NCBI RefSeq assembly: GCF_019599145.1
Contig: NZ_CP080647.1
Coordinates: 5,952,001-6,016,000, forward strand
DNA: 64,000 nt
Direction: 5' to 3'
From: Streptomyces akebiae
GTDB taxonomy: Bacteria; Actinomycetota; Actinomycetes; Streptomycetales; Streptomycetaceae
How positions within the stretch are numbered: position 1 is the stretch's first letter; every line of letters starts with the position of its first letter. The position numbers and the translations under genes were made by a program. The notes beneath the pieces were generated by a model. That model did no database searches. It was not told the DNA's origin and worked only from the letters and a program-made list of their open reading frames with translations. Positions 51,671 through 61,551 of this stretch are shown piece after piece.

Positions 51671-52732
51671 GTGAAAAAGACCTCGACCCGGCTGGCCGAC
51701 GGTCGTGAGCTGATCTACTACGACCTGCGCGACGACACCGTGCGCGACGCGGTGGACAAGCGGCCCCTGGAGCGCACCGTCACCACTTCGGAGGTGCGCC
51801 GGGACCCGCTGCTCGGTGACTCCGTCGCGATCGCCTCGCACCGGCAGGGCCGCATCTACCACCCCCCGGCGAACGAATGTCCGCTCTGCCCCTCCGAGGG
51901 CGACCGGCTCAGCGAGATCCCGGACTCCTCGTACGACGCCGTGGTGTTCGAGAACCGCTTCCCGTCGCTGGCCGGTGACTCCGGCCGCTGCGAGGTCGTC
52001 TGCTTCACCTCGGACCACAACGCCTCGTTCGCCGACCTGACCGACGAGCAGGCCCGCCTCGTCCTGGACGCGTGGACCGACCGCACCGCGGAGCTGTCGC
52101 ACCTCCCCTCCGTCGAGCAGGTGTTCTGCTTCGAGAACCGCGGTGCCGAGATCGGCGTGACCCTGGGGCACCCGCACGGGCAGATCTACGCGTACCCCTT
52201 CACCACGCCCCGCACCGCGCTGATGCTGCGCTCACTGGCGGCCCACAAGGACGCCACCGGCGGCGAGAACCTGTTCGACGCCGTCCTGGCGAGCGAACTC
52301 GCGGGTGAGCGGGTGGTCCTGGAGACCGAGCACTGGGTCGCCTTCGTGCCCTACGCGGCGCACTGGCCGTACGAGGTGCACCTGTACCCGCGCCACCGGG
52401 TGCCGGACCTCCTCGGCCTCGACGAGGACGCGCGCTCAGAATTCCCCAAGGTCTATCTGGAACTCTTGAGGCGCTTCGACCGGATCTTCGGCGAGGGTGA
52501 GCCTCCGACGCCGTACATAGCGGCCTGGCACCAGGCCCCGTTCGGCACGCTGGAGGAGTTCGAGGGTGTCCAGCGCGAGGACTTCGCGCTGCATCTGGAG
52601 CTCTTCACCATTCGCCGCACCACCGGCAAGCTGAAGTTTCTCGCGGGTTCCGAATCCGGCATGAACGTGTTCATCAACGACGTGCCGCCGGAGCGCGCGG
52701 CCGAGCGACTGCGAGAGGTAGCGAGTTCATGA
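51671..52732 (+). CDS. galT: Galactose-1-phosphate uridylyltransferase GalT
   Basis: 353 residues from GTG 51671 ([15 protein letters not shown]), with GGGGAG upstream. Zinc CxxC in [10 protein letters not shown], the catalytic HPHGQ motif in [13 protein letters not shown] (nucleophilic His carries UMP), and further GalT elements [36 protein letters not shown]. It moves UMP from UDP-glucose to galactose-1-phosphate (Leloir pathway). First gene of galTEK; it overlaps galE by 4 bases (ATGA). Confidence 0.96.
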   Translation: MKKTSTRLADGRELIYYDLRDDTVRDAVDKRPLERTVTTSEVRRDPLLGDSVAIASHRQGRIYHPPANECPLCPSEGDRLSEIPDSSYDAVVFENRFPSLAGDSGRCEVVCFTSDHNASFADLTDEQARLVLDAWTDRTAELSHLPSVEQVFCFENRGAEIGVTLGHPHGQIYAYPFTTPRTALMLRSLAAHKDATGGENLFDAVLASELAGERVVLETEHWVAFVPYAAHWPYEVHLYPRHRVPDLLGLDEDARSEFPKVYLELLRRFDRIFGEGEPPTPYIAAWHQAPFGTLEEFEGVQREDFALHLELFTIRRTTGKLKFLAGSESGMNVFINDVPPERAAERLREVASS

Positions 52733-53691
52733 GCGGTAAGTACCTGGTCACCGGTGGCGCGGGCTATGTCGGCAGCGTGGTCGCCCAGCATCTGCTGGAG
52801 GCGGGCCACGAGGTCGTCGTCCTCGACAACCTCTCGACCGGCTTCCGCGAGGGCGTGCCCGCCGGCGCGTCCTTCATCGAGGGCGACATCCGCGACGCCG
52901 GCAAGTGGCTCGACGGCTCCTTCGACGCCGTCCTGCACTTCGCCGCGTTCTCGCAGGTCGGCGAGTCCGTCGTGAAGCCCGAGAAGTACTGGGACAACAA
53001 CGTCGGCGGCACCATGGCGCTGCTCGCCGCGATGCGCGAGGCGGGCGTCCGCAAGCTGGTGTTCTCCTCCACCGCCGCCACCTACGGCGAGCCGGAGACC
53101 ACCCCCATCGTGGAGTCCGCGCCGACGAGGCCGACCAGCCCGTACGGCGCCTCCAAGCTGGCCGTCGACCACATGATCACCGGCGAGGCCGCCGCCCACG
53201 GCCTGGGCGCCGTCTCGCTGCGCTACTTCAACGTCGCCGGGGCCTACGGCTCCTGCGGTGAGCGCCACGACCCCGAGTCGCACCTCATCCCGCTGGTGCT
53301 CCAGGTCGCGCAGGGCAGGCGGGAGGCGATCTCCGTCTTCGGCGAGGACTACCCGACCCCCGACGGCACCTGCGTCCGCGACTACATCCACGTCGCCGAC
53401 CTCGCCGACGCCCACCTGCTGGCGCTGGACGCCGCGCGGCCGGGCGAACACCTCATCTGCAACCTGGGCAACGGCAACGGCTTCTCGGTGCGCGAAGTGA
53501 TCGAGACCGTCCGCCGGGTCACCGGCCACCCGATCCCCGAGGTCGTCGCCCCGCGCCGGGCGGGCGACCCCGCCACCCTGGTCGCCTCCGCCGCCACGGC
53601 CCGCGAACGGCTCGGCTGGAACCCGTCGCGCGCGGACCTCGCGGAGATCGTGGCCGACGCGTGGCGGTTCACGCAGGAGCGGGCCCAGTAG
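52729..53691 (+). CDS. galE: UDP-glucose 4-epimerase GalE
   Basis: 320 residues. Short-chain dehydrogenase fold: NAD-binding [20 protein letters not shown], catalytic Tyr-Lys in [13 protein letters not shown], the Ser/Thr in FSSTAATYG, and RYFNVAGA. It interconverts UDP-galactose and UDP-glucose. The last eight codons coincide with the first unit of a 24-bp tandem repeat that continues into the intergenic region. Overlaps galT by 4 bases. Confidence 0.96.
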   Translation: MSGKYLVTGGAGYVGSVVAQHLLEAGHEVVVLDNLSTGFREGVPAGASFIEGDIRDAGKWLDGSFDAVLHFAAFSQVGESVVKPEKYWDNNVGGTMALLAAMREAGVRKLVFSSTAATYGEPETTPIVESAPTRPTSPYGASKLAVDHMITGEAAAHGLGAVSLRYFNVAGAYGSCGERHDPESHLIPLVLQVAQGRREAISVFGEDYPTPDGTCVRDYIHVADLADAHLLALDAARPGEHLICNLGNGNGFSVREVIETVRRVTGHPIPEVVAPRRAGDPATLVASAATARERLGWNPSRADLAEIVADAWRFTQERAQ

Positions 53692-53806
53692 TTCACACGG
53701 GCACGCGCGCGGTGGTTCGCGCGGGCGTGTGTGCGGTGGTTCGCGCGGGCGTGTGTGCGGTGGTCCGCGCGGGCGCGGGCCCAGAGGTCCACGCGGGTGG
53801 CGCGGC
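53663..53806 (+). repeat. 24-bp minisatellite running from the galE end into the galE-galK gap
   Basis: Six units of 24 bases (53663, 53687, 53711, 53735, 53759, 53783) related to GGTGGTTCGCGCGGGCGTGT...; units 3 and 4 are identical, the others diverged. Unit 1 is the last coding part of galE (before its stop), so the array grew from that gene's 3' end. The remainder of the gap to galK holds GCGCCGC-rich sequence without a gene. Confidence 0.95.
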
Positions 53807-53931
53807 GCGGGTCGCGTGACGCGCCGCAGAGGCGCGGATCCGCACCCCGCGCGCCAAGTAGTGTGCCGGCTCGGCCAGTTCGTCGGCCGAGCCGGTTCGT
53901 CGGTCGAGTACGGAAAGGTCAGGGTCAGGGG

Positions 53932-55092
<1,161 letters not shown>

Positions 55093-55106
55093 CGTGAAAC
55101 GTGCAT

Positions 55107-55140
55107 GATGATGCCACAAGGTGAACCTTGTGGCATCATC
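55107..55140. promoter_or_regulatory. 34-bp perfect palindrome before the toxin-antitoxin operon
   Basis: GATGATGCCACAAGGT-GA-ACCTTGTGGCATCATC (55107-55140): 16-bp arms with no mismatch, two central bases. It ends 5 bases before the antitoxin ATG and begins 15 bases after the galK stop. Phd/YefM antitoxins repress their own operon at such palindromes; it could also end galK transcription. Confidence 0.75.
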
Positions 55141-55145
55141 GGCGC

Positions 55146-55397
55146 ATGACCGAGATTGCGATCAGCGCGGCCCGTTCTCAACTCGGCGACCTCGTCCGGC
55201 GGGCCGCTCACGGCCGCGAGACCATCGCCCTCACCGACCACGGGCACGTGGCCGCGCTTCTTGTCTCACCGCAGGTGATAGAGGATCTCGAAGACGCCCT
55301 GGCTCTTGCCGACTATGAGCGGCGCAAGGCCGAGGGCGCCCTCGAAGAAGGCATCTCGCACGAGGAAGTCGGGCGGATGCTGGGGCTGCGCCCGTGA
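55146..55397 (+). CDS. Phd/YefM-family antitoxin
   Basis: 83 residues from ATG 55146. ISAARSQLGDLVRRAAHGRETIALTDHGHVAALLVSPQVIEDLED is the prevent-host-death/YefM fold: DNA-binding N-terminal part and an acidic/helical C-terminal toxin-binding part (LADYERRKAEGALEEGISHEEVGRML). It would neutralise the toxin encoded next and bind the upstream palindrome. Overlaps the toxin gene by 4 bases (GTGA). Confidence 0.9.
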   Translation: MTEIAISAARSQLGDLVRRAAHGRETIALTDHGHVAALLVSPQVIEDLEDALALADYERRKAEGALEEGISHEEVGRMLGLRP

Positions 55398-55642
55398 TCT
55401 ACCGCATCATCTGGGAACCAGGTGCTACGAGCGCGGCTGCGCGGTTTCTCGCGGACGACCCAGTGGGCCTCGCCGCTGTGTACGAGGCAGTGGACACCCT
55501 GGCCAAAGCACCTCGACCCGCGAACTCCACTGTCTACGGCTCCAAGGCCAGGCGCCTGCGGGTCGGCCGTTACCGCGTTCTCTATCTGGTCCACGATGAC
55601 GTCATCCGCATCCTCGTCACGAACCTGGGACGCACCCCGTAG
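55394..55642 (+). CDS. RelE/ParE-superfamily toxin
   Basis: 82 residues from GTG 55394. Small basic RelE-fold protein (YRIIWEPGATSAAARFLADDP, SKARRLRVGRYRVLYLVHDDVIRILVTNLGRTP). RelE toxins cleave mRNA at the ribosome; the Arg-rich RLRVGRYRVLY strand fits that family. Located just after the antitoxin in the usual order. Confidence 0.9.
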   Translation: MIYRIIWEPGATSAAARFLADDPVGLAAVYEAVDTLAKAPRPANSTVYGSKARRLRVGRYRVLYLVHDDVIRILVTNLGRTP

Positions 55643-55676
55643 CAGCGGCGTCAGCCGGGGCTTCGTCGGTCTCGGC

Positions 55677-56120
55677 TCACCCCAGCCTCTTCGTCAGCGT
55701 GTACTCCGTGATCCCCGGCGGATAGTCGGGGATCACGCACACCACCTCGTAGCCGAGCCGCTGGTAGAACTCCGGCGCCTGGAAGTCCCAGGTCTCCAGA
55801 CGGCAGGAGCGGGCGCCGCGTTCGTCGGCGGCCAGCCGTTCGGCCCGGGCGAGGATGCGCGAGCCCAGACCCTCTCCCCGGTGGCGCTCGTCGACCCAGA
55901 GATAGGTGACGTGGAGCCAGGTCGCCCAGGTGTGCCCGACGAGGCCGCCGACGAGTCCACCCGCCTCGTCCATGACCCACACATGGAGCGGGACGTCGCG
56001 TTCACCGGGGGTACCGCGCAGCCCACGGAGGATCGGCGAAGCGGCGGTATTGCTGGCACGCAGCCGGGAAAGCAGCAATTGGCCACGTTCCCTGTCGACT
56101 TCTGTCTCCATACGAAACAT
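55677..56120 (-). CDS. GNAT-family N-acetyltransferase
   Basis: 147 residues from the ATG at 56120 (56111, METEVDR, is an equally possible start; neither has a ribosome-binding site). GNAT elements: VGGLVGHTWATWLHVTYLWVDERHRGEGLGSRIL (acetyl-CoA loop RGEGLG), RLETWDFQAPEFYQRLGYEV. Substrate unknown. Convergent with the toxin gene. Confidence 0.88.
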   Translation of the reverse strand: MFRMETEVDRERGQLLLSRLRASNTAASPILRGLRGTPGERDVPLHVWVMDEAGGLVGGLVGHTWATWLHVTYLWVDERHRGEGLGSRILARAERLAADERGARSCRLETWDFQAPEFYQRLGYEVVCVIPDYPPGITEYTLTKRLG

Positions 56121-56381
56121 GCGGCACACGATAAACGCGCTGGACAACCAGTTCTGCAAATTAGCTTCCGCTCCTGCCCCCCGGCCTTACTCTGATGAAC
56201 AGCGCCGGTGGGGGCCGGTGCTGATCAGGGGGCGAGACAGTCGGGTACGACGCCCGGTGTGGGGGTAGCGGTTCAGCACGGCGGCGGCCGTGCGGCTGCG
56301 ACGCCCCGTCCCAGGTGTAAACCGGGGCACGCTCCGGGCGCCGTACTCGCGCCGGTCGTCCCCCGACCAGTGGGGGTTTCA

Positions 56382-57164
56382 GTGGTTCGCATCCGAGTCC
56401 TGGTCGTCGACGACCACCGCATCTTCGCCGAGTCGCTCGCGGCGGCGCTGGCCGCCGAGCCGGACGTCGACGTGTCCGCCGCCGGCAGCGGCCCCGCCGC
56501 GCTGCGCTGTCTGGACCGCGCGGCGGCGGAAGGACGCAAGTTCGACGTGCTTCTGGTCGACGCCGATCTGGGAGGCCAGGCACAGGTCCCGGGCGCGCGG
56601 CCGACCGCCGTACCCGTGCCGGACGGCAGCGAGGACGGGCTCGTGGACGGCATATCGCTCGTCGCGGGCGTGCGTTCGGGACAGCCGAGCGTACGGATCG
56701 TCGTCCTCGCCGAGAAGGACGATCCGCGCCGGGCCGCGCTGGCCCTCCAGGCGGGCGCGTCCGGCTGGGTCGCCAAGGACTGCTCGCTCTCCCGGCTGCT
56801 CACCGTCATCCGGGGTGTGCTGCGCGAAGAGACACATCTGCCGCCCGCGCTGCTCACCGGCGTCCTGCGGGAGCTGACCGCCGCGCGCAAGCACCGCACG
56901 GAGAGCGAGCGGCTCGTCGAGTCCCTCACCCCGCGTGAGCGGGAAGTGCTCCGGTGCATGGTGGCGGGCCTGGGGCGCAAGGCCGTCGCCGAGCGCCTGT
57001 TCCTCTCCCCGCACACCGTCCGCACGCATATGCAGAACGTCCTCGGAAAGCTGGGCGTCCACTCCACCCTCGCCGCCGTGGCCCTCGCCCGACGCGCGGG
57101 CGTGGGGCCCGTCGACCTGGGGCCCGCCGGCCGGATCATGCCGGAGGAGAGCAGCAGCGCCTGA
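56382..57164 (+). CDS. NarL/LuxR-type response regulator
   Basis: 260 residues from GTG 56382 after GGGGG. Receiver domain with VLVVDDHRIFAESLAAAL, phospho-acceptor Asp in VLLVDADLGG and Lys in SGWVAKDCS; unlike the gene at 40143 these are kept. A ~25-residue insertion (GQAQVPGARPTAVPVPDGSEDG) follows the Asp loop. C-terminal HTH LTPREREVLRCMVAGLGRKAVAERLFLSPHTVRTHMQNVLGKLGVHS. No kinase neighbour, so an orphan regulator. A terminator follows. Confidence 0.9.
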   Translation: MVRIRVLVVDDHRIFAESLAAALAAEPDVDVSAAGSGPAALRCLDRAAAEGRKFDVLLVDADLGGQAQVPGARPTAVPVPDGSEDGLVDGISLVAGVRSGQPSVRIVVLAEKDDPRRAALALQAGASGWVAKDCSLSRLLTVIRGVLREETHLPPALLTGVLRELTAARKHRTESERLVESLTPREREVLRCMVAGLGRKAVAERLFLSPHTVRTHMQNVLGKLGVHSTLAAVALARRAGVGPVDLGPAGRIMPEESSSA

Positions 57165-57178
57165 CATCCGCCGGTGAA

Positions 57179-57204
57179 CGGGGTCCGATGCGTGCAGGAC
57201 CCCG
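57179..57204. terminator. Hairpin between convergent response regulator and tamR genes
   Basis: CGGGGTCC (57179-57186) and GGACCCCG (57197-57204) with a 10-base loop, 14 bases after the response regulator stop and 37 before the tamR end; may serve both directions. Confidence 0.6.
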
Positions 57205-57240
57205 CTGTCTTCGGCAGGGCCCGCTCGGCGACGACACCCC

Positions 57241-57738
57241 CTAGCCGGGGATGTTGTCGAACGGGGCGGTCAACTGGCGCAGCAGGCCGGCCAGCTCGCC
57301 GCGCTGGGCGCGGGAGAGTTCGGCCAGGATCGCGCGTTCCTGGGTGAGAAGACCGGCGAGTGCCTGGTCCGCCCGGTCCCGGCCCTCGTCCGTGAGCCGG
57401 ACGAGCACGCCCCGGCGGTCACTGGGATCGGGCAGGCGCTCGACCAGGCCCTTCTTCGTGAGCCGGTCGATACGGTTGGTCATCGTGCCCGACGTCACCA
57501 ACGTCTGCGTGAGCAGCTGACCGGGCGAGAGCTGGTACGGGTCGCCCGCCCGCCGCAGCGCCGTCAGCACGTCGAACTCCCACGGCTCCAGCTGGTGCTC
57601 GGCGAACGCCAGCCGGCGCGCGCGATCCAGGTGCCGGGCCAGTCTGCTCACCCGGCTGAGTACTTCCAGCGGCTCCACGTCGAGGTCGGGGCGCTCCCGG
57701 CGCCACGCTGCGACCAGCCGATCGACCTCGTCCTCCAT
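57241..57738 (-). CDS. tamR: MarR-family regulator, TamR-like
   Basis: 165 residues from the ATG at 57738. Winged helix with EPWEFDVLTALRRAGDPYQLSPGQLLTQTLVTSGTMTNRIDRLTKKGLVERLPDPSDRRGVLVRLTDEG, and an N-terminal extension (VDRLVAAWRRERPDLDVEPLEVL) seen in the UrtR/TamR branch. In S. coelicolor TamR is divergent from tam, represses it, and responds to citrate/aconitate. Here the gene is divergent from a trans-aconitate methyltransferase gene, which supports the name. The shared leader carries two matching palindromic sites. Confidence 0.85.
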   Translation of the reverse strand: MEDEVDRLVAAWRRERPDLDVEPLEVLSRVSRLARHLDRARRLAFAEHQLEPWEFDVLTALRRAGDPYQLSPGQLLTQTLVTSGTMTNRIDRLTKKGLVERLPDPSDRRGVLVRLTDEGRDRADQALAGLLTQERAILAELSRAQRGELAGLLRQLTAPFDNIPG

Positions 57739-57770
57739 GGCGATCAGTGTAGTGGTTGTGTCGATGTGAA

Positions 57771-57818
57771 GTCTCTTGATGTAGAGATGGTTAGGAGCAA
57801 GTCTCTTGACTTCGAGAT
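57771..57818. promoter_or_regulatory. Two TamR-type palindromes between tamR and tam
   Basis: GTCTCTTGATGTAGAGAT (57771-57788) and GTCTCTTGACTTCGAGAT (57801-57818) share 15 of 18 bases and are each imperfect palindromes (TCTC...GAGA). Their centres are 30 bases apart, about three turns of the helix, so two dimers could bind one face. They sit in the 148-base divergent gap. Confidence 0.7.
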
Positions 57819-57886
57819 AAGTGCGGTCGAGAGTGGGGATGCCTGTGACAGGTCAGCGATGACGAGACGACGAGGAGGACGTCCCC

Positions 57887-58705
57887 ATGCCCGCCACCGA
57901 CCCCACCTGGGACCCCCGCCAGTACCTGCGGCACGCCGGTCACCGCGCCCGTGCCTTCGTGGACCTGCTCGCCCACATCCCCGACCCGCCCGCCGCGCAC
58001 CCCCGCGTCGCCGACCTCGGCTGCGGCCCCGGCAACGTCACCCGGCTCCTCGCCGACCGCTGGCCCACCGCGCGCATCACCGGGTACGACAGCTCGCCGG
58101 AGATGCTCGACCGGGCCAGGGCCGACCACGAGGGGCCCACCCCGGGCGGCGGCGGCATCGACTTCGCCGCCGCCGACGTCCGTACCTGGGTGCCCCCGGA
58201 GCCGTACGACCTGATCGTCTCCAACGCCACGTTCCAGTGGGTGCCCGGGCATCTCGACCGCTTCCCCGCCTGGGTCGACGCCCTGGTCCCCGGCGGCACC
58301 TTCGCCTTCCAGGTCCCCGGGAACTTCGACTCGCCCAGCCACCGCCTCATGCGCGAACTGGCGCACTCCGCGCGCTGGGAGAACCGCCTCGGCGACACCC
58401 TCCGCCACGCCGACGCGGTGCACACCCCCGTCGAGTACCACGCCGCCCTCGCCGACCTCGGCTGCGAGGTCGACGCGTGGGAGACGACGTACGTCCACCT
58501 CCTCCAGGGCGAGGACCCGGTGCTCGACTGGGTCAGGGGGACGGGCCTGCGCCCGGTCCTCACCGAACTGGGCCCGGACGCGGAGCCCTTCGTCGCCGAG
58601 TACCGCACCGCCCTCCGTGAGGCGTATCCGGCCACCGCCCACGGCACCCCGTTCCCGTTCCGCCGCATCTTCACCGTCGCCCACAAGCCGGAGACCGGCC
58701 GATGA
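57887..58705 (+). CDS. tam: Trans-aconitate 2-methyltransferase
   Basis: 272 residues. SAM methyltransferase: motif I VADLGCGPGNVTRLLA, ITGYDSSPEMLDRA, IVSNATFQWVPGHLDRF and FQVPGNFDSPSH, all typical of Tam. It methylates trans-aconitate, an inhibitor of aconitase that forms spontaneously. Divergent from tamR, and coupled to the VOC gene by ATGA. Start 57887 at ATG (MPATDPTWDPRQYL), after GAGGACGT. Confidence 0.9.
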   Translation: MPATDPTWDPRQYLRHAGHRARAFVDLLAHIPDPPAAHPRVADLGCGPGNVTRLLADRWPTARITGYDSSPEMLDRARADHEGPTPGGGGIDFAAADVRTWVPPEPYDLIVSNATFQWVPGHLDRFPAWVDALVPGGTFAFQVPGNFDSPSHRLMRELAHSARWENRLGDTLRHADAVHTPVEYHAALADLGCEVDAWETTYVHLLQGEDPVLDWVRGTGLRPVLTELGPDAEPFVAEYRTALREAYPATAHGTPFPFRRIFTVAHKPETGR

Positions 58706-59061
58706 TCACCGCCGTCGACCACGTCCTGCTCGCCGCCCCGCCCGGCATGGAGGACCGGCTGCGGGCGTACTACGTCGGCGTCCTCGGGATGGCGGAGATC
58801 CAGAAGCCGCCCGCGCTCGCCGTGCGGGGAGGGTGCTGGTTCGCGTCGGGGGAGGTGCTGCTGCACCTCGGGGTGGAGGCGGATTTCCGGCCGCCGAGGA
58901 AGGCCCACCCCGGACTGCGGGTGCGGGGCATCGACGCGTTCGCCGCCCGGCTGGCCGGGCGTGGGGCCGTCGTCATCTGGGACGACGGCCTGCCCGGGTA
59001 TCGGCGTTTCTACTCCGAGGACCCGGTGGGGAATCGGCTGGAGTTCCTGGAGCCGGTCTGA
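58702..59061 (+). CDS. VOC-superfamily (glyoxalase/dioxygenase-like) protein
   Basis: 119 residues, ATGA overlap with tam. Beta-alpha-beta-beta-beta units with VDHVLLAAPPGMEDRLRAYYVGVLGMAE at the start and FYSEDPVGNRLEFLEPV at the end, where VDH and FLE usually supply metal ligands. Function unknown; co-expression with tam suggests it acts on a related small molecule, but that is inferred. Confidence 0.88.
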   Translation: MITAVDHVLLAAPPGMEDRLRAYYVGVLGMAEIQKPPALAVRGGCWFASGEVLLHLGVEADFRPPRKAHPGLRVRGIDAFAARLAGRGAVVIWDDGLPGYRRFYSEDPVGNRLEFLEPV

Positions 59062-59216
59062 GCCCCGTCGTTCAGGTCGCGAGTCCTCAGGGGTGGCGGG
59101 GTCCTCGCGGGGCGAGGCGGCCGGTCGATGTTGTGCAGAATATTGACGGCAGGCGAATGTGCGCCTACCTTCGCGGTGTTCCTCCCTCGTTCCCCCTCAG
59201 CTCCAGGGAGACCCAC

Positions 59217-60578
59217 ATGTCCCCGTCCCCCCTCCCCAACCCCACCGAGCAGGCCGAACAGGCCCTGCGCACAAGGCAGTTGCGTCGTGTGGCGCTGTCC
59301 GGACTGCTCGGTACCGCTGTCGAGTTCTACGACTTCCTCGTCTACGGAACGGTCGCCGCGCTGGTGTTCGGCGAGCTGTTCTTCCCCGGTGCGGATCCCG
59401 CCGTGGGCACGATCGCCGCGTTCGGCACGTTCGCCGCCGGATACGTCGCCCGTCCGCTGGGCGGGATCGTGTTCGGGCACTTCGGCGACCGGCTCGGCCG
59501 CAAGTCGATGCTGCTGCTGACCATGGGACTGATGGGCGGCGCCAGCTTCCTCATCGGCCTGCTGCCCACCTACGAGACCATCGGCGTGTGGGCGCCCGTA
59601 CTGCTGATCACCCTGCGGGTGCTGCAGGGCATCGCCATCGGCGGCGAGTGGGGCGGCGCCACGCTGATGGTCGTCGAACACGCCGGCGAACGGCGGCGCG
59701 GGCTGTGGTCCAGCTTCACGCAGATGGGAGCGCCGCTGGGCTCCCTGCTGTCCTCGCTGGTGGTCACCATGGTCGTGGCGATGCCGCGCGAGCAGTTCGC
59801 CGCGTGGGGATGGCGGGTGCCGTTCCTGCTGAGTGTGGTGCTGCTCGGGGTGGGGCTGTTCGTGCGACTGCAGGTCGTGGAGAGCCCGCTGTTCACCCGC
59901 GTGAAGAAGGACCGGGGGCAGGCCCGGCTGCCGCTGCTGGAGGTCGTGCGCAGGCCCAGGGCGCTGGTCCTGGCGGCGTGCGTGGGCATCGGCGCGTTCA
60001 CCGCGCAGTCGCTGCTGACCAGTTATCTGATCTCGTACGCGACCGGGATCGGGTACCCCCGGCCGCAGGTGCTCACCGCGCTGACGGTCTCCGCGGCGGT
60101 GGCGCTGGTGGTGCTGCCGTGCGCGTCGGCGCTCTCGGACCGGGTCGGGCGCCGCCCGGTGGTCCTGGCCGGCGCCGTCGCCTCGGCCGCCCTGGCCTTC
60201 CCCGTCCTGGCGCTGGTGGACTCCCGCTCGCCGGGCCTGCTGATCCTCGCGGTCGTGCTGGGCCACGGCATCGCCCAGTCGGTGATGTACGGGCCGCTCG
60301 GGGCTCTGCTGACCGAGATGTTCGGCACGCGTGTCCGCTACACCGGGGCCTCGCTGGGCTACCAGCTCGCCACGCTGATCGGCGCCGGGTTCTCCCCCAT
60401 GATCGCCGGAAGCCTGGTCGCCGCCAACGGCGGTTCCGGCACCCCGGTCGCCCTGCTGATCTGCGGCGGCGCCGCGATCACCGCCGTGACCGTGTGGTTC
60501 GTACGCGAGACGCACCAGGAGACGCTGGGCGAGGCGGCGGCCCCCGAAGGCGCCAGGAAGCAGGAGGTGGCCTCCTGA
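59217..60578 (+). CDS. MFS transporter, metabolite:H+ symporter (MHS) family
   Basis: 453 residues from ATG 59217 after CAGGGAG. Twelve helices; LLGTAVEFYDFLVYGTVAALVFGELFFP, ARPLGGIVFGHFGDRLGRKSML (the MFS loop 2-3 motif) and VLQGIAIGGEWGGATLMVVEHA are hallmarks of MHS symporters (dicarboxylates, shikimate, proline/betaine). Substrate not predictable. An AT-rich GTTGTGCAGAATATTGACGG stretch (about 59128-59147) lies upstream and may be its promoter. Adjacent to PaaX. Confidence 0.9.
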   Translation: MSPSPLPNPTEQAEQALRTRQLRRVALSGLLGTAVEFYDFLVYGTVAALVFGELFFPGADPAVGTIAAFGTFAAGYVARPLGGIVFGHFGDRLGRKSMLLLTMGLMGGASFLIGLLPTYETIGVWAPVLLITLRVLQGIAIGGEWGGATLMVVEHAGERRRGLWSSFTQMGAPLGSLLSSLVVTMVVAMPREQFAAWGWRVPFLLSVVLLGVGLFVRLQVVESPLFTRVKKDRGQARLPLLEVVRRPRALVLAACVGIGAFTAQSLLTSYLISYATGIGYPRPQVLTALTVSAAVALVVLPCASALSDRVGRRPVVLAGAVASAALAFPVLALVDSRSPGLLILAVVLGHGIAQSVMYGPLGALLTEMFGTRVRYTGASLGYQLATLIGAGFSPMIAGSLVAANGGSGTPVALLICGGAAITAVTVWFVRETHQETLGEAAAPEGARKQEVAS

Positions 60579-60684
60579 CGGGTGTCGCGACACCCGTCAC
60601 GTGCCGTGAACCCCGGTCGAGAGGGGCCGGGGCCCCGGCCCCCGCCCCCTGACCGGGCCCCAACCGCCCCCGTACCCTTGCGCT

Positions 60685-61551
60685 GTGGAGGACGAGATCC
60701 TGGACGCCGAGGTCGTCGACGTGCCGCAGCCGCGGCCGCAGTCGCTGGTGCTCTCCTTCTTCGGCAACCACGTGCTGGACCGGGAGGAGAGCGGCCTCGG
60801 GGTGTACTCGGGCAGCATCATCGACGTACTCGGGCGCGTCGGCACGGGCGAGCAGGCCGTGCGATCGACGCTCACGCGGATGGTCAACCGGGGGCTGCTG
60901 CGGCGCCAACGCGAGGGCCGGCGGATGTTCTTCGGCCTCACCCCGCACGCGGAGGACATCCTGCGCGACGGCGGCCAGCGCATCTGGCGCGACGGCGCGG
61001 TGCACGAGGACTGGGACGGCACCTGGACCCTCCTCGGCTTCTCCCTCCCCGAGTCCTGGCAGCGCCAGCGGCACGACCTGCGCTCCCGGCTCACCTGGTC
61101 CGGGTTCGGCGCCCTCTACAGCGGGCTCTGGATCGCCCCCGGGCGGGTGGACGTCCGGGGGATCGTCTCCGAGCTGGGCCTGGACGCGCATGTGAAGGTG
61201 TTCCACGCGCAGGCCGACGAGTTCACCGACATCGGTCTGATGATCCGCGAGAGCTGGGACCTGGAGACCCTCGCCGCGGGGTACGTCGCCTTCGACAAGC
61301 GGTGGACCACCGCCGAGGTCGCCGAGGCCGACCCGATCGCCACCCGGTTGCGCCTCGTCGCCGAATGGCTGCGCGTCATCCGTACCGACCCGCGCCTGCC
61401 CGTGCAGCATCTGCCGGCCGGGTGGCCCGCGCGGCAGGCCCAGGACACCTTCCGGCGCATCGCCGAGCAGACGGCGGGACCGGCCGGACGGATGGCGGCG
61501 GACGTTCTGGAAACGACCCCGCTGCGGCCCGCTTCCCTCGAAATTCCGTAG
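60685..61551 (+). CDS. PaaX-family transcriptional regulator
   Basis: 288 residues from GTG 60685; there is no clear ribosome-binding site. PaaX-type: N-terminal helix-turn-helix (SLVLSFFGNHVLDREESGLGVYSGSIIDVLGRVGTGEQAVRSTLTRMVNRGLLRRQREGRRMFFGLT) and the characteristic middle/C-terminal parts (EDWDGTWTLLGFSLPESWQRQRHDLRSRLTWSGFGALYSGLWIAPG). PaaX represses phenylacetate-type catabolic genes; here no paa genes are next to it, so its target is unclear. 107 bases after the MHS gene. Confidence 0.9.
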   Translation: MEDEILDAEVVDVPQPRPQSLVLSFFGNHVLDREESGLGVYSGSIIDVLGRVGTGEQAVRSTLTRMVNRGLLRRQREGRRMFFGLTPHAEDILRDGGQRIWRDGAVHEDWDGTWTLLGFSLPESWQRQRHDLRSRLTWSGFGALYSGLWIAPGRVDVRGIVSELGLDAHVKVFHAQADEFTDIGLMIRESWDLETLAAGYVAFDKRWTTAEVAEADPIATRLRLVAEWLRVIRTDPRLPVQHLPAGWPARQAQDTFRRIAEQTAGPAGRMAADVLETTPLRPASLEIP

